In this document: piece after piece, positions 1 through 9,749 of the stretch | How positions within the stretch are numbered: the stretch's first letter is position 1 | How the letters are laid out: each line of letters begins with the position of its first letter | The notes under the pieces: model-generated | The model's database searches: none | The model's input: only the letters and a program-made list of their open reading frames with translations | Told to the model about the DNA's origin: nothing | Program-made: the position numbers and the translations under genes | Assembly: GCA_041664345.1 (NCBI GenBank) | Contig: JBAYKX010000026.1 | Location: 1 to 64,000 of the forward strand | DNA from: GWE2-40-63 sp041664345 | Lineage (GTDB): Bacteria; Bacteroidota; Bacteroidia; Bacteroidales; SZUA-534 | DNA: 64,000 nucleotides | Direction of reading: 5' to 3'

Positions 1-1
1 C

Positions 2-76
2 GAAGTTTCCACTACACAAGATAGACATCAGTACAACGAATCGCATGAAGTCTTCCTTTGGCTAAAACAAAAATAA
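2..76 (+). CDS. 3' end of an unidentified gene (partial)
   Basis: An open frame enters the window at its left edge and ends at TAA 74-76, giving about 24 C-terminal residues (ending FLWLKQK). No start is visible and the fragment is too short to assign to a family. It is listed because the frame is open from the very first bases and is followed by typical intergenic sequence. It could also be chance. Confidence 0.3.
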   Translation, partial: EVSTTQDRHQYNESHEVFLWLKQK

Positions 77-190
77 AAAAAAGTTCTTGAAAAATTTGGA
101 ATTTAACACAGTACCTCACGACCCCGAGTCCTCGGGGGAGTAATTATAGGGGGGAATCGCTTACTAAACAATATTGAATTACGATTTTTA

Positions 191-237
191 TCGGCGCATC
201 AAATTGTTTAATTGTTAGCAAATGATTCATGCGCCGA
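191..237. repeat. palindromic repeat, copy 1
   Basis: A 47 bp unit with perfect 9 bp ends, TCGGCGCAT at 191-199 and ATGCGCCGA at 229-237. The right half, AATGATTCATGCGCCGAAA, is also present in copy 2 at 357-405, so this is a dispersed repeat and not a single hairpin. Confidence 0.75.
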
Positions 238-356
238 AACCTTGAGAATTTAAATTTTGGTTATTAAATGCAGTTGCCCTGATAACCGTACAGGCTGAAA
301 GCCTGAAAGAATTCAGCCCGGTGCAACGCACCGGGTTAACAAACTAGAAACGAATA

Positions 357-405
357 TCGGCGCATCCAAATATAATAGTTGGATGGCTAATGATTCATGC
401 GCCGA
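357..405. repeat. palindromic repeat, copy 2
   Basis: A 49 bp unit with the same 9 bp inverted ends as copy 1 (357-365 and 397-405) and the same inner motif TAATGATTCATGCG. The centre differs from copy 1 and carries an additional nested inverted repeat CATCCAA/TTGGATG. It sits 60 bp before the GH3 start codon in the same orientation as copy 1. Confidence 0.75.
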
Positions 406-464
406 AAATTTGAAATATTTAATATTGCAATTTTTATTAATTAAACATAAATTTATTACAGCAT

Positions 465-2713
465 ATGAAAAACCTTATTCACCGCATTACTTTCATCACC
501 TCTGTTTCATTTCTTATCATCGGCTGTAATGCTGGGCAAAACCGAGAATTTGGAAAAAGTGATTATCAGCAAAAAGTTGATTCCCTTATTAAAATTATGA
601 CCTTGGATGAAAAAATTGGTCAATTAAACTTATTATCCAGTGGCTGGGACAATACCGGACCCACCATGGACCCAAATTACAAGCAACTTATAAAACAAGC
701 CAAGGTGGGGGCTATTTTAAATGGCTACACGGTTGAATATATTGCTGAATTACAACGCATGGCTGTTGAGGAAACCCGACTGGGCATCCCGCTCCTTTTT
801 GGATACGATGTAGTACACGGGTACCGCACCATTTTCCCTATTCCCTTGACACAAGCTTGTAGTTGGGACTTGGCCATTATTGAACATTCGGATAGCATTG
901 CTGCCTCTGAAGCAACTGCCGAAGGAATCAATTGGACTTTTGCCCCTATGGTTGATATTTCGCGTGACCCACGCTGGGGAAGGGTTTCCGAGGGAGCTGG
1001 CGAAGATACTTGGTTGGGTAGCCAAATTGGAGCCGCACGGGTACGCGGTTTTCAGGGAGAAAGTTTTGATGCAAACAACAAATTGTTGGCTTGTGTTAAA
1101 CATTTTGCTGCCTATGGCGCACCGCAAGCGGGTCGCGACTATCACACCGTGGATATGTCGGAACGGAGCCTTTTTGAATATTACCTGCCCCCTTACAAAG
1201 CCTGCATCGATGCCGGTGCCGCTTCGGTAATGACTTCATTCAATGAAATTAATGGCACTCCATCCACTTCAAACAAATGGCTTTATCGCGACATATTACG
1301 CGATGCTTGGGGTTTCAAAGGCTTTGTGGTTACCGATTATACCTCCATCTCCGAATTAATTCCACACGGTGTTGCCGCTGATTCCGCCCACGCCGGTGAA
1401 TTGGCTATTAAAGCCGGTATTGATTTAGACATGCAGAGTTCCATCTATTTAAACAATTTGAAACAGTTGCTCCAAAGCGGAAAAATTTCTGAAGAGTTAA
1501 TAAACCAAGCTGTTTCCAATATCCTTTTAGCAAAATACAAACTCGGCCTTTTCGACGATCCATACCGTTTTTGTAATAAAATGCGTCAGGAAAATGAAAT
1601 TATGACAACGGAATCACAAGCATTTGCCCGCCAATTTGTGGCCAAAAGCTGTGTGTTGCTCAAAAACGATAATCACACATTGCCTATTCCTGCATCGGTT
1701 AAAAAAATAGCGCTAATCGGCCATTGTCCGATTCCAAAGACGACATGCTCGGTAGTTGGTCGGGTGCCGGACTGTCCGAAAAATGTGTGACGCTTTTGGA
1801 AGGGTTAACTGCGGGAGCAATAAATAAAAACGTTCAAATACAATTTGTTAAAGGTTGCGATGTAAACGATTCTTCCGATAAAGGTTTCAACGATGCAATA
1901 AAAGCAGCACGAACAGCCGATTATGTAATACTGGCTTTAGGCGAAAACCGCGATATGTCGGGCGAAGCATCTAGCCGTACTAATTTGGGGTTGCCAGGTG
2001 TTCAAATGCAATTGGCCGAAAAAATAATTGAGTTGGGTAAACCAACCGCTGTAGTACTTTTCAACGGTCGTCCGTTAACAATCCCCGAGCTTGACAAACA
2101 AGCTCCGGCAATATTGGAATGCTGGTTTGGAGGCACCCAGTCGGGAAATGGTATTGCTGACCTTTTATATGGAAAGGCAATTCCATCGGGAAAACTAACT
2201 ATGACCTTTCCCCAAAACGTAGGGCAGATTCCCATACACTACAACATGAAAAATGATGGACGGCCGGTGGATCCAAAAAACCCGGATTATCGTTTCCAAT
2301 CAAAATATTTAGACTGTACCAACCAGCCTTTGTATCCGTTTGGTTATGGTTTGAGTTATACCACTTTTGAATATTCAAACCTTTCGATTAGTAAGCAAAA
2401 ATTAGTTCCCGGTGATACCTTGACAATTTGGGTTGATATAAAAAACACAGGAGCATTTAATGGCGAGGAAATAGCTCAGCTCTATGTTCGCGATTTGGTT
2501 GGAAGTGTTACCCGTCCGGTTAATGAATTAAAAGGGTTTAATAAAGTATTTATACCCATTGGTGAAACCAAACAGGTTTCTTTTAAACTAACAACCAACG
2601 ACCTCCGGTTTTACAATTTAGAAATGGATTATACCTGTGAACCCGGCGATTTTGTGTTACAAGTTGGTCCCAATTCATCAAACGGCATTAAAAGTTCTTT
2701 CCGGGTTGAGTGA
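465..2713 (+). pseudogene. bglX: GH3 beta-glucosidase lipoprotein, frameshifted as sequenced
   Basis: A family 3 glycoside hydrolase that would release glucose from beta-glucosides at the cell envelope. The N-terminus is a lipoprotein signal with lipobox ending IIGC (Cys21). The (beta/alpha)8 domain contains the VKHFAAYG motif near residue 212 and the nucleophile motif VVTDYTS, with Asp291 the probable nucleophile. A second alpha/beta domain and a C-terminal fibronectin III-like domain follow. The frame breaks at about 1721: KKIALIG continues in another frame as SDSKDDMLGSWSGAG, and adding one C to the GGCC at 1719-1722 restores a protein of about 749 residues, the usual BglX length. The missing base lies in a short C run, so a sequencing error is as likely as real inactivation. 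The following regulator gene at 3241 may control it. Confidence 0.85.
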
Positions 2714-2726
2714 TAGTTGTTATGGT

Positions 2727-2763
2727 AAAAAGCGGATTCGTTGTGAAAATGTATCCGCTTTTT
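2727..2763 (+). terminator. intrinsic terminator after GH3 gene
   Basis: Perfect 11 bp arms AAAAAGCGGAT (2727-2737) and ATCCGCTTTTT (2753-2763), 15 bp loop, ending in a T run 14 bp downstream of the GH3 stop codon. Confidence 0.7.
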
Positions 2764-2846
2764 GGCATTTTTCATAATCAATTAAAAGTAGTTTACAATT
2801 TTTGAGGATGAATCAGAAAATCGCTTTTAAAATATTGCAATAGAAT

Positions 2847-3038
2847 TGAACCCTTATCAGGGTTCATTGAAAAACAGGTTTCACATACCCCGCATTTCAC
2901 GCGGGGCTATTCAAAGTTAAATCCTTTCAGGATTTTATATTCTGAAAATTGAAAACCACGAAGTGGTTTAACCATGAATAACCAAGGGTGAAACCCTTGG
3001 TATATAAGGCTGTAACGAACAGAACCCTGAAAGGGTTC
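2847..3038. repeat. array of six short hairpins
   Basis: Six separate inverted repeats with short loops, several of them GAA-like, in under 200 bp: 2847-2866 (TGAACCCT/AGGGTTCA), 2888-2906 (CCCCGC/GCGGGG), 2919-2935 (AAATCCT-TTC-AGGATTT), 2953-2969 (AAACCAC-GAA-GTGGTTT), 2981-3001 (ACCAAGGG-TGAAA-CCCTTGGT) and 3022-3038 (GAACCCT-GAA-AGGGTTC). Stems differ in sequence but share size and loop type. No gene is seen between 2764 and 3240. The array lies between the GH3 terminator and the regulator gene. Confidence 0.75.
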
Positions 3039-3240
3039 AACTTTTAAAGGCGATACCTCTAGAAGATAAATAGTACACTGATTTTTAGGATTTTAAAGAT
3101 AAAATTATGGTTTCCTATATCTTATTAAATTATAATAATCTTAGTTAATCATAGTCCTATTCTTAATGAATGTCAACTGATAAATGAAAAATGCCCGCTT
3201 TTTTTTGTAAATTGTTCCCCAACTCAAATTTTATTTGCCA

Positions 3241-6038
3241 ATGTCATCAACTTTCAGGGTTTTCATATTTAAAATATTACCGGCATTTCTTTTTTTATTT
3301 CCGCTGAATTCTAGGTCGCAGGATGAAATTATCCATTACCTGCAAAACAATTTCAAAATAAATTCCCAAACATGGGGAATTCAAGCCTCACCCACCAATG
3401 GGTTGGTTTACTTTGCCACCAACAACGGATTAATTGAATACGATGGGTTGACTTTATTACTTGGGAAACCCCCGATAAAAAGATGCTACGTTCCATTAAA
3501 ATAGATTCTTCGGAAAGGATTTATACCGGTGGTTTTGAATCGTTTGGATATTGGGAAAAAGGTTCCGACTGTATCCTTAAGTACCATTCGCTATCCGATT
3601 CCATTGGCGTTAGCCCCAACGATGAAATCTGGAAAATATACATCCTGAAAAATGAGGTTTTTTTCCAATCATTTACTACCATATATACTTTTAACCAAAG
3701 TACAGTTTCGGCTATTACGGCACCAAATTATATGCTTTTTATGTTTCAGGTCAACAGCCGGTTAATTGTTCAGGTCCTCGACCAAGGGTTGTACTATTTC
3801 CAAAATAATACTTTTTCGTTTATTAACGGAAGTGAGTTTTTTTATCAAAAGAAAATCCACGCCATCATTCCAACCGAAAACTCAGGAATGTTGGTTTGCA
3901 CCGAGAAGAATGGCATCTACAAAATGGAAAATCAAGGTTTTACCTATTGGGATACCGAGGTTTCAGAATATTTAAAATACCAAAACTGTAACGCGGCAGT
4001 TTACCTCAGCAAAAACACCTATGCTTTTGGAACCATCCTCAATGGAATTGTTATAACCAACCAATTGGGACAAATTACTGAACAGTACAATTATGGCAAT
4101 GGGCTCAACAACAATACCGTACTGTGTTTTGCTCCAACTAACGACAACAATTTATGGGTAGGGCTCGATGAAGGGGTAAACTATATAAACCAAGGTTCCA
4201 ATATTGCTTATTACTCCACTTCAACCGGAAGTTTAGGAACCATTTATACCTTGCTCATAAACCAAAACACACTCTATTTGGGTTCCAATCATGGGTTATT
4301 CCAATCTGAAATCAACCAAACTGATAATTCCATCAGTTTTGGAAAACTATCCTTTGTCCCAAAAAGCCAAGGTCAGGTTTGGACATTAAACCAATTCGAC
4401 AACCAAATACTGTGTGGGCATAACGAAGGTACTTTTGAAGTGGCCAACAACCAATTCAATAAAATTTCTCCAATCACCGGCGGGTGGACAATTCGCCCTT
4501 ATAACAACTATTTGATTGAAGGAACCTATACCGGTTTAGTCGCCCTAATGAAAGATAGCCAAGGGAAATGGAAGTTACATAAACGGTTATCGGGTTTTAC
4601 GGAACCCAGTAGGCACCTTGAAATCGATTATTTGGGGTACATTTGGGTATCGCACCCGCAAAAAGGGATTTACCAGCTAAAACCAAACGAAACCTTAGAT
4701 TCTATTGTTGGCATTTATCCTTATACCAACCTTAAAAAAACCATTGGCCTAACCGATGTGTATAAACTGAATAACCGGGTAGTTTTTTCAACAGGTAAAG
4801 ATTTTTATACATTCGATTATGTTGACAATAAAATAGTGCCTTTTGATGCCCTGAACCAAGCTCTTGGCAACTACAAACAAGCATCCCAAATAATACCATT
4901 CGAGAAAAACCAATACTGGTTTGTATTAAAAAATAGAGTTGGCCTCTTTAAAATATCCATTGATTTTGAACTTACTAAAATCAACGAATATTATATTGAA
5001 GATGAAAGCATGTCGGGGCAAGATTTAGAAATCCTTCCTACCAATAACAGCGATTTTATTCTTTCCACCCGCAATGGTTTTGCGTTGCTCAAAAATAGTT
5101 CAACCCTAAACAGTAACCGCACGGCTTCTATTTTTATCAAAAGTATTCAGTTCCATGGCAATAAAAAATCGGTTACCATTTGCCCCAACGGGCCTGCTAT
5201 TGAAACTCCATACACCATGAATAATGTAGCTTTTATTTTTTCCGATCCTTCAGCAGTCTCATTTTCAAACACCCTTTATAAATATCGGATAAAAGAAATT
5301 GACGTAAAATGGAATTCCACAAAATACAACGAAATATTCTATTACAATCTCAAACCGGGTAATTACCACCTCGAAATAACCGTTGACTCTGAATCGGAGG
5401 CATTATCAACCCCTTTTAGCGTTAACGAGCCTTGGTTCTTTACCGCTTGGGCTTATTTTGCCTATTTAGTCATCGCCCTAGCCTTGATATACTCCATATA
5501 TTTAATCATCAAAAATAAGCTCCATAAACAACGTAAACTGCTCGAATTTGAAATAAAACAGACATCGCTTGAAACCCGGCTGCAAAATACCAATGTTGAA
5601 CTGATGCTTACTTTGAGGTACTTGATACAAAAAAACGAGTCGCTTCAAAACCTACGTACCGAAATTGATACCATTAAAAATGAACCCAGTCAGTTTTCAA
5701 CAAAATTCATACATAAGCTCGATGCCCATATATCGCAAGGTTTAGAATTACAGACAAAGGAATGGAAAATGGCCTTGCACAATTTAAAACTATCGCAAGA
5801 AGGCTATTTTAAAATGTTGAAAGAACAATATCCCAAACTAACTAATAACGATATTCGTTTGTGTTCCTACCTCCGCATGAATTTCAGTTCCAAGGAAATT
5901 GCCCATTTGCTCAACATTTCTACCCGATCAGTTGAAATCAGTCGCTACCGTTTACGCATCAAACTAAGTCTGAACCATGATACGAGTCTTTCTGATTTTT
6001 TAATGCAGGATGAAATTAACCCTTCAAAAAATAATTAA
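3241..6038 (+). pseudogene. triple-tyrosine sensor/LuxR-type regulator, frameshifted as sequenced
   Basis: Encodes about 932 residues if one frameshift is repaired. It has a signal peptide (LPAFLFLFPLNSRSQ), a long periplasmic beta-propeller-like region, a Y_Y_Y domain (YYNLKPGNYHLEI), one membrane helix (WAYFAYLVIALALIYSIY), a cytoplasmic coiled coil and a C-terminal LuxR-type helix-turn-helix (FSSKEIAHLLNISTRSVE). This is a one-piece Bacteroidota polysaccharide-sensor layout without a kinase. The start is taken as ATG 3241; a TTG six bases earlier is less likely. Near 3453-3455 the frame changes from YDGLT to TWETPDKKMLRSI; one additional T in the TTT run restores it. Its position just downstream of a GH3 gene suggests it senses a glucan or related sugar. 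Confidence 0.8.
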
Positions 6039-6159
6039 ATTCCACCCAATACTTATCCTTATTTTTCGTTAATATTGTATAGCTATTAATTTGTATCAAT
6101 CATTTCACCAAATAGTATCATTTTTTGTTTTCGAAACAATCCACTAATAATTTACCAAT

Positions 6160-7014
6160 ATGAAAAACTTAATTCTTCTTTTTGCACTAACCATGCTTTT
6201 TACCCAATGTGCCAAACAAAAAAAACAATTGAACGACACCCAAATGCGAAGCGATAGCTTGCAACGATTAGTCCTCCAAAAAGACTCTGCCATTTATGGC
6301 ATTATGGGCACTTTCTCTGAAATTGAAAATAATCTGGCAACCATCAAAGAAAAAGAGAAAATCATTTCTCTTGCGGTAAAAGATGTTGAAAACCCACAAA
6401 CCAGAGAAGAAAAAATTAATGCAGATATCAATTCTATTTACGACTTAATGCTAAAGAATAAAGAGAAAGTTGCAAAACTTGAACGCCTCTTAAAAAATGC
6501 GCATGTAAAAAACAGTGCGCTCCAAAAAACCATTGAAAGCTTAGAAGCCCAACTAGCTGAGAAAAATATTGCTATCATCAATCTCAGGCAACAATTGCTA
6601 AATATGAACCTAAAAATTGATGAACTTACCTATTCAATGGATACACTAAAATTCGATATTGAAGTAAAAAAAGAATTAATAAAAGTTCAGGATGAAAACC
6701 TAAATACTGCTTATTACCTTTTTGGTACTGAAAAAGAATTGAAGGAAATGAAAATCCTTGATACAAAAGGTGGGTTTATTGGCATGGGTACTGGCAAAAC
6801 ACTTAATAAATATTTCGACAAAGGATTGTTCAACACCATTGACATTAGAAACCAAACATCTTTTGAGTTAAAAGCAAAGAAAATTAAAATAATTACTACG
6901 CATCCATCCAATTCATATCAACTATTTGGCGAAAAACCTGTGGATAGTTTAGTTGTTAAAAATCCACAAGAATTTTGGAGCGTTTCAAAATATTTTGTGG
7001 TTATTATCTATTAA
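6160..7014 (+). CDS. coiled-coil lipoprotein of unknown function
   Basis: A 284-residue protein with a lipoprotein signal (lipobox FTQC, Cys17), so it is probably anchored in the envelope. Residues from about 25 to 180 are rich in heptad-like patterns with many K, E, Q and L, predicting a long coiled coil. The last 100 residues form a compact region with AYYLFGTEKELKE and GGFIGMGTGKTLN. The overall pattern matches a hypothetical lipoprotein family I recall from other Bacteroidales, but no function is known to me. It has its own terminator and stands alone between two unrelated genes. Confidence 0.75.
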   Translation: MKNLILLFALTMLFTQCAKQKKQLNDTQMRSDSLQRLVLQKDSAIYGIMGTFSEIENNLATIKEKEKIISLAVKDVENPQTREEKINADINSIYDLMLKNKEKVAKLERLLKNAHVKNSALQKTIESLEAQLAEKNIAIINLRQQLLNMNLKIDELTYSMDTLKFDIEVKKELIKVQDENLNTAYYLFGTEKELKEMKILDTKGGFIGMGTGKTLNKYFDKGLFNTIDIRNQTSFELKAKKIKIITTHPSNSYQLFGEKPVDSLVVKNPQEFWSVSKYFVVIIY

Positions 7015-7037
7015 GCTTTAATAGGAACAAAATTTTT

Positions 7038-7071
7038 AAAACCTTTGGTTAATATAATCAAAGGTTTTTTT
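7038..7071 (+). terminator. intrinsic terminator
   Basis: AAAACCTTTG ... CAAAGGTTTTTTT, with arms of 9-10 bp, a loop of about 11 bp and seven T, 24 bp after the lipoprotein stop codon. Confidence 0.75.
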
Positions 7072-7244
7072 ATGCCTTTATCTAACTCTTTTCAACTATA
7101 AAATGAATTGCTTATGAAACATAATTATACCTCAAAATGACTCTTTTTTAATATTCATCGTAAAAAACCGATTTTTTTTTTGAGATTTTACAAAAACTAA
7201 ACTAATTTAGGCTAGTTTAGTAGTGGAAACTAACAATTAGTAAA

Positions 7245-8336
7245 ATGCAATCTTCAATAATTTCACCTTTTTTATTCAATTATAAGCCAGATGAATCGCT
7301 TAATTTGAGCTCATATAAAAGGTATATCCACATAAATATTGGAAAAGGAGCTTCCCTTTTTACCCATAAAAAAGGGACTTTCTGCATAATTAATGATACT
7401 AACATAGAGGTAATCCAATTTTATCAAAACCTAGGTTCAACCAAACTTCATGAATTTATTTCAACTATTGCTTTAAATTGGGAATTAATTGAGGAATTCA
7501 GCCAACTCTCATCAAAAGAAATTTATATCTCATATCAAGACTTTGAGAATGGTATTATTACCCTTGAAGATATGCAATTCATGGTTCGTGCAATTGTCCT
7601 CATGAATACCGATATCGAAAAATTCACCCCTCTTTTTAGTCAATCATTCACTATAACTCAGGATTTGTTCATCAATTCATTAATAAAAAGCGTGGTGAAA
7701 CAAATTGCTAAAATTAAAGACTCTACAAATAAATTAAAATACTCAAAGTCGCTCGAATTATTCAACAAACAAATTGAAATTGGTTTTAAAACAGGGTTCT
7801 TTAATCATTTTCAAAATATTGTTAATCTTCAAAATACCAATATGGTTGATTGTATTGATAAATATAAACAACTATCGTTTTGGTATTTTATTGGACAAAC
7901 CAGTAAAGGAAATAAAATTACTTACGACACCAATGGTAATCTTAAAAGTCAATATGGGGAGGATGAAACTTATAAAAACCACTTTAAACTACTCGCCCAT
8001 CAGATTAAAAAGTGTTACGAAGAACTGACTTTACAACAAATTTATTACTACAATTTGCCTTACAACGACTTTTTAAGTGCCGTAAATCCAACCAAAGGTG
8101 ATGTTTTGATTGCTGATCTTAGGTCAATAAATCAAATAAAATCAATAGCTCACGAATTAAAACAAAATACTGTTTTATCGAATGTATTAAATCTATTTAG
8201 AAATTATACATGCCAATGGATAATCTTAATTGACAATGATTCTAAATTAGCTGAAATTAATAGCAATCAGGAACAATTGGTAATTACCATACATAAAGAA
8301 AACAACACTGAATTTGCAGTAATAAGCAATATCTAA
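7245..8336 (+). CDS. unrecognised protein, possible catalytically dead D12-class DNA methyltransferase
   Basis: A 363-residue soluble protein with no signal peptide. Two segments look like the framework of D12-class (Dam-like) adenine methyltransferases. INIGKGASLF at about residues 31-40 followed by IINDTNIEVIQFY resembles the motif I EPFxGGGAVF plus the INDxNxxLIxFY block. YYNLPYNDFLSAV followed by GDVLIADLRS, near residue 285, sits where GDFVYLDPPY would be expected. The catalytic DPPY is replaced by ADLR, so methyl transfer is unlikely. It shares a bidirectional terminator with eno and has no restriction gene beside it. The family assignment is inference from motif order only. Confidence 0.45.
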   Translation: MQSSIISPFLFNYKPDESLNLSSYKRYIHINIGKGASLFTHKKGTFCIINDTNIEVIQFYQNLGSTKLHEFISTIALNWELIEEFSQLSSKEIYISYQDFENGIITLEDMQFMVRAIVLMNTDIEKFTPLFSQSFTITQDLFINSLIKSVVKQIAKIKDSTNKLKYSKSLELFNKQIEIGFKTGFFNHFQNIVNLQNTNMVDCIDKYKQLSFWYFIGQTSKGNKITYDTNGNLKSQYGEDETYKNHFKLLAHQIKKCYEELTLQQIYYYNLPYNDFLSAVNPTKGDVLIADLRSINQIKSIAHELKQNTVLSNVLNLFRNYTCQWIILIDNDSKLAEINSNQEQLVITIHKENNTEFAVISNI

Positions 8337-8337
8337 T

Positions 8338-8366
8338 AAAAAAAACCCGCAGTAGCGGGTTTTTTT
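8338..8366. terminator. bidirectional terminator
   Basis: AAAAAACCCGC-AGTA-GCGGGTTTTTT between two convergent genes. The A run and T run flank a GC stem on both sides, so it can terminate the gene ending at 8336 (+) and eno ending at 8373 (-). Confidence 0.85.
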
Positions 8367-8372
8367 ATACTC

Positions 8373-9650
8373 TTATTTCTTATAGCCATAAACAGCTAAA
8401 TCACCCAATTCTTCCTCAATTCGAAGCAATTGGTTGTACTTAGCCATCCTATCTGAACGACTCATTGAACCGGTTTTTATCTGACCTGCGTTGGTTGCAA
8501 CGGCAATATCGGCAATAGTTGCATCCTCAGTCTCTCCTGAACGGTGCGATGTAACTGATGTATATCCTGCCCTGTGAGCCATTTCAATGGCATTCATAGT
8601 TTCAGTTAAGGTGCCAATTTGGTTTACTTTAACTAAAATTGAATTGGCACAACCTTCTTTAATCCCTCTCGATAAATAGTCAACATTGGTTACAAACAAA
8701 TCATCACCAACTAATTGAATCTTTTTGCCAATTTTATCGGTTAGCATTTTCCAACCTGCCCAATCATTTTCACTCATACCATCTTCGATGGAATCAATTG
8801 GGTAGTTTTCTGAAAGTTTAGCCAAATAATCTGCTTGTTGGGCACTGTTTCTTTTAGCACCGTTAGGCCCTTCAAATTTTGAATAGTCGTAAATACCATC
8901 TTTAAAGAATTCCGAAGCAGCACAATCTAAGGCGATAGTAACATCTTTACCTGGTTTGTAACCCGCTTTTTTGATAGCCGTAAGAATTGATTCCAACGCA
9001 TCTTCAGTACCTTTCAATGCAGGAGCAAAACCTCCTTCGTCACCAACAGCAGTGCTTAAATTACGGTCGTGCAATACTTTCTTTAAACTATGGAAAACTT
9101 CTGCTCCCATGCGTAACCCTTCACGGAAGCTTGGTGCACCAATAGGCCTAATCATGAATTCTTGAAAGGCAATTGGGGCATCTGAATGCGAACCACCATT
9201 GATTATATTCATCATCGGTATTGGCAATGTAACAGCGTTAACCCCTCCAATATATCGGTATAAAGGTAAACCAACATATTCAGCACCAGCTTTCGCGGCT
9301 GCTAACGAAACACCTAAAATGGCATTGGCTCCCAATTTGCTTTTAGTCTTGGTACCATCCAATTTTAACATTAAATGATCAATACCAACCTGGTCAGTAA
9401 CAGGCCAACCTATTAGTTTTGGTGCTATGGTGTCATTCACATTGGTCACAGCTTTTAGTACGCCTTTTCCTAAGAAACGGCTTTTATCACCATCCCTAAG
9501 TTCCAAGGCTTCATTTTCACCGGTTGAAGCACCTGATGGAACAGCTGCCCTACCAACAATACCACAATCAAGGGTAACTTCCACCTCTATGGTTGGGTTT
9601 CCACGCGAGTCCATAATTTCACGGGCGTGAACATTTGCAATTAATCCCAT
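8373..9650 (-). CDS. eno: enolase
   Basis: Phosphopyruvate hydratase, converting 2-phosphoglycerate to phosphoenolpyruvate in glycolysis; cytoplasmic. The 425-residue length is normal. Conserved features are the start region VHAREIMDSRGNPT, the GGSHSDAPIAFQEFMI block, the metal-ligand segment SIEDGMSENDW, and the C-terminal SHRSGETED and TGSMSRSDR loops carrying the catalytic lysine region. It lies 99 bp after rplQ on the same strand, with a terminator-like hairpin between them, so it is at the end of the ribosomal cluster with probable partial read-through or an unrecognised promoter. Confidence 0.97.
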   Translation of the reverse strand: MGLIANVHAREIMDSRGNPTIEVEVTLDCGIVGRAAVPSGASTGENEALELRDGDKSRFLGKGVLKAVTNVNDTIAPKLIGWPVTDQVGIDHLMLKLDGTKTKSKLGANAILGVSLAAAKAGAEYVGLPLYRYIGGVNAVTLPIPMMNIINGGSHSDAPIAFQEFMIRPIGAPSFREGLRMGAEVFHSLKKVLHDRNLSTAVGDEGGFAPALKGTEDALESILTAIKKAGYKPGKDVTIALDCAASEFFKDGIYDYSKFEGPNGAKRNSAQQADYLAKLSENYPIDSIEDGMSENDWAGWKMLTDKIGKKIQLVGDDLFVTNVDYLSRGIKEGCANSILVKVNQIGTLTETMNAIEMAHRAGYTSVTSHRSGETEDATIADIAVATNAGQIKTGSMSRSDRMAKYNQLLRIEEELGDLAVYGYKK

Positions 9651-9694
9651 AATTATTAGTTTTTAAATTTTAAGTTAACATTTTTTTAAAATGG

Positions 9695-9729
9695 AAAGAG
9701 GGATAAAATTAGTCATTTTATCCCTCTTT
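9695..9729 (-). terminator. hairpin between rplQ and eno
   Basis: Perfect 15 bp arms (9695-9709 and 9715-9729, GAGGGATAAAAT type) with a 5 bp loop, 20 bp after the rplQ stop. On the minus strand it reads into CTCTTTCCATTTT and then a T-poor A run, so it is a plausible but not classic terminator. It may attenuate transcription into eno or stabilise the rplQ mRNA end. Confidence 0.55.
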
Positions 9730-9749
9730 AACCGTGTTAAAATCTTAAA

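Larger units (their letters stand above)
77..464. other. intergenic region with hairpins and repeats
   Basis: No gene is seen here. The stretch holds a tight inverted repeat CCCCGAG-TC-CTCGGGG at 122-137, the hairpins CAGGC-TGAAA-GCCTG (291-305) and CCCGGTGC-AAC-GCACCGGG (317-335), and two copies of a longer palindromic repeat (listed separately). The 291-335 pair resembles short palindromic intergenic repeats common in Bacteroidota genomes; that resemblance is from memory. No convincing TAnnTTTG promoter was found before the GH3 gene. Confidence 0.6.
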
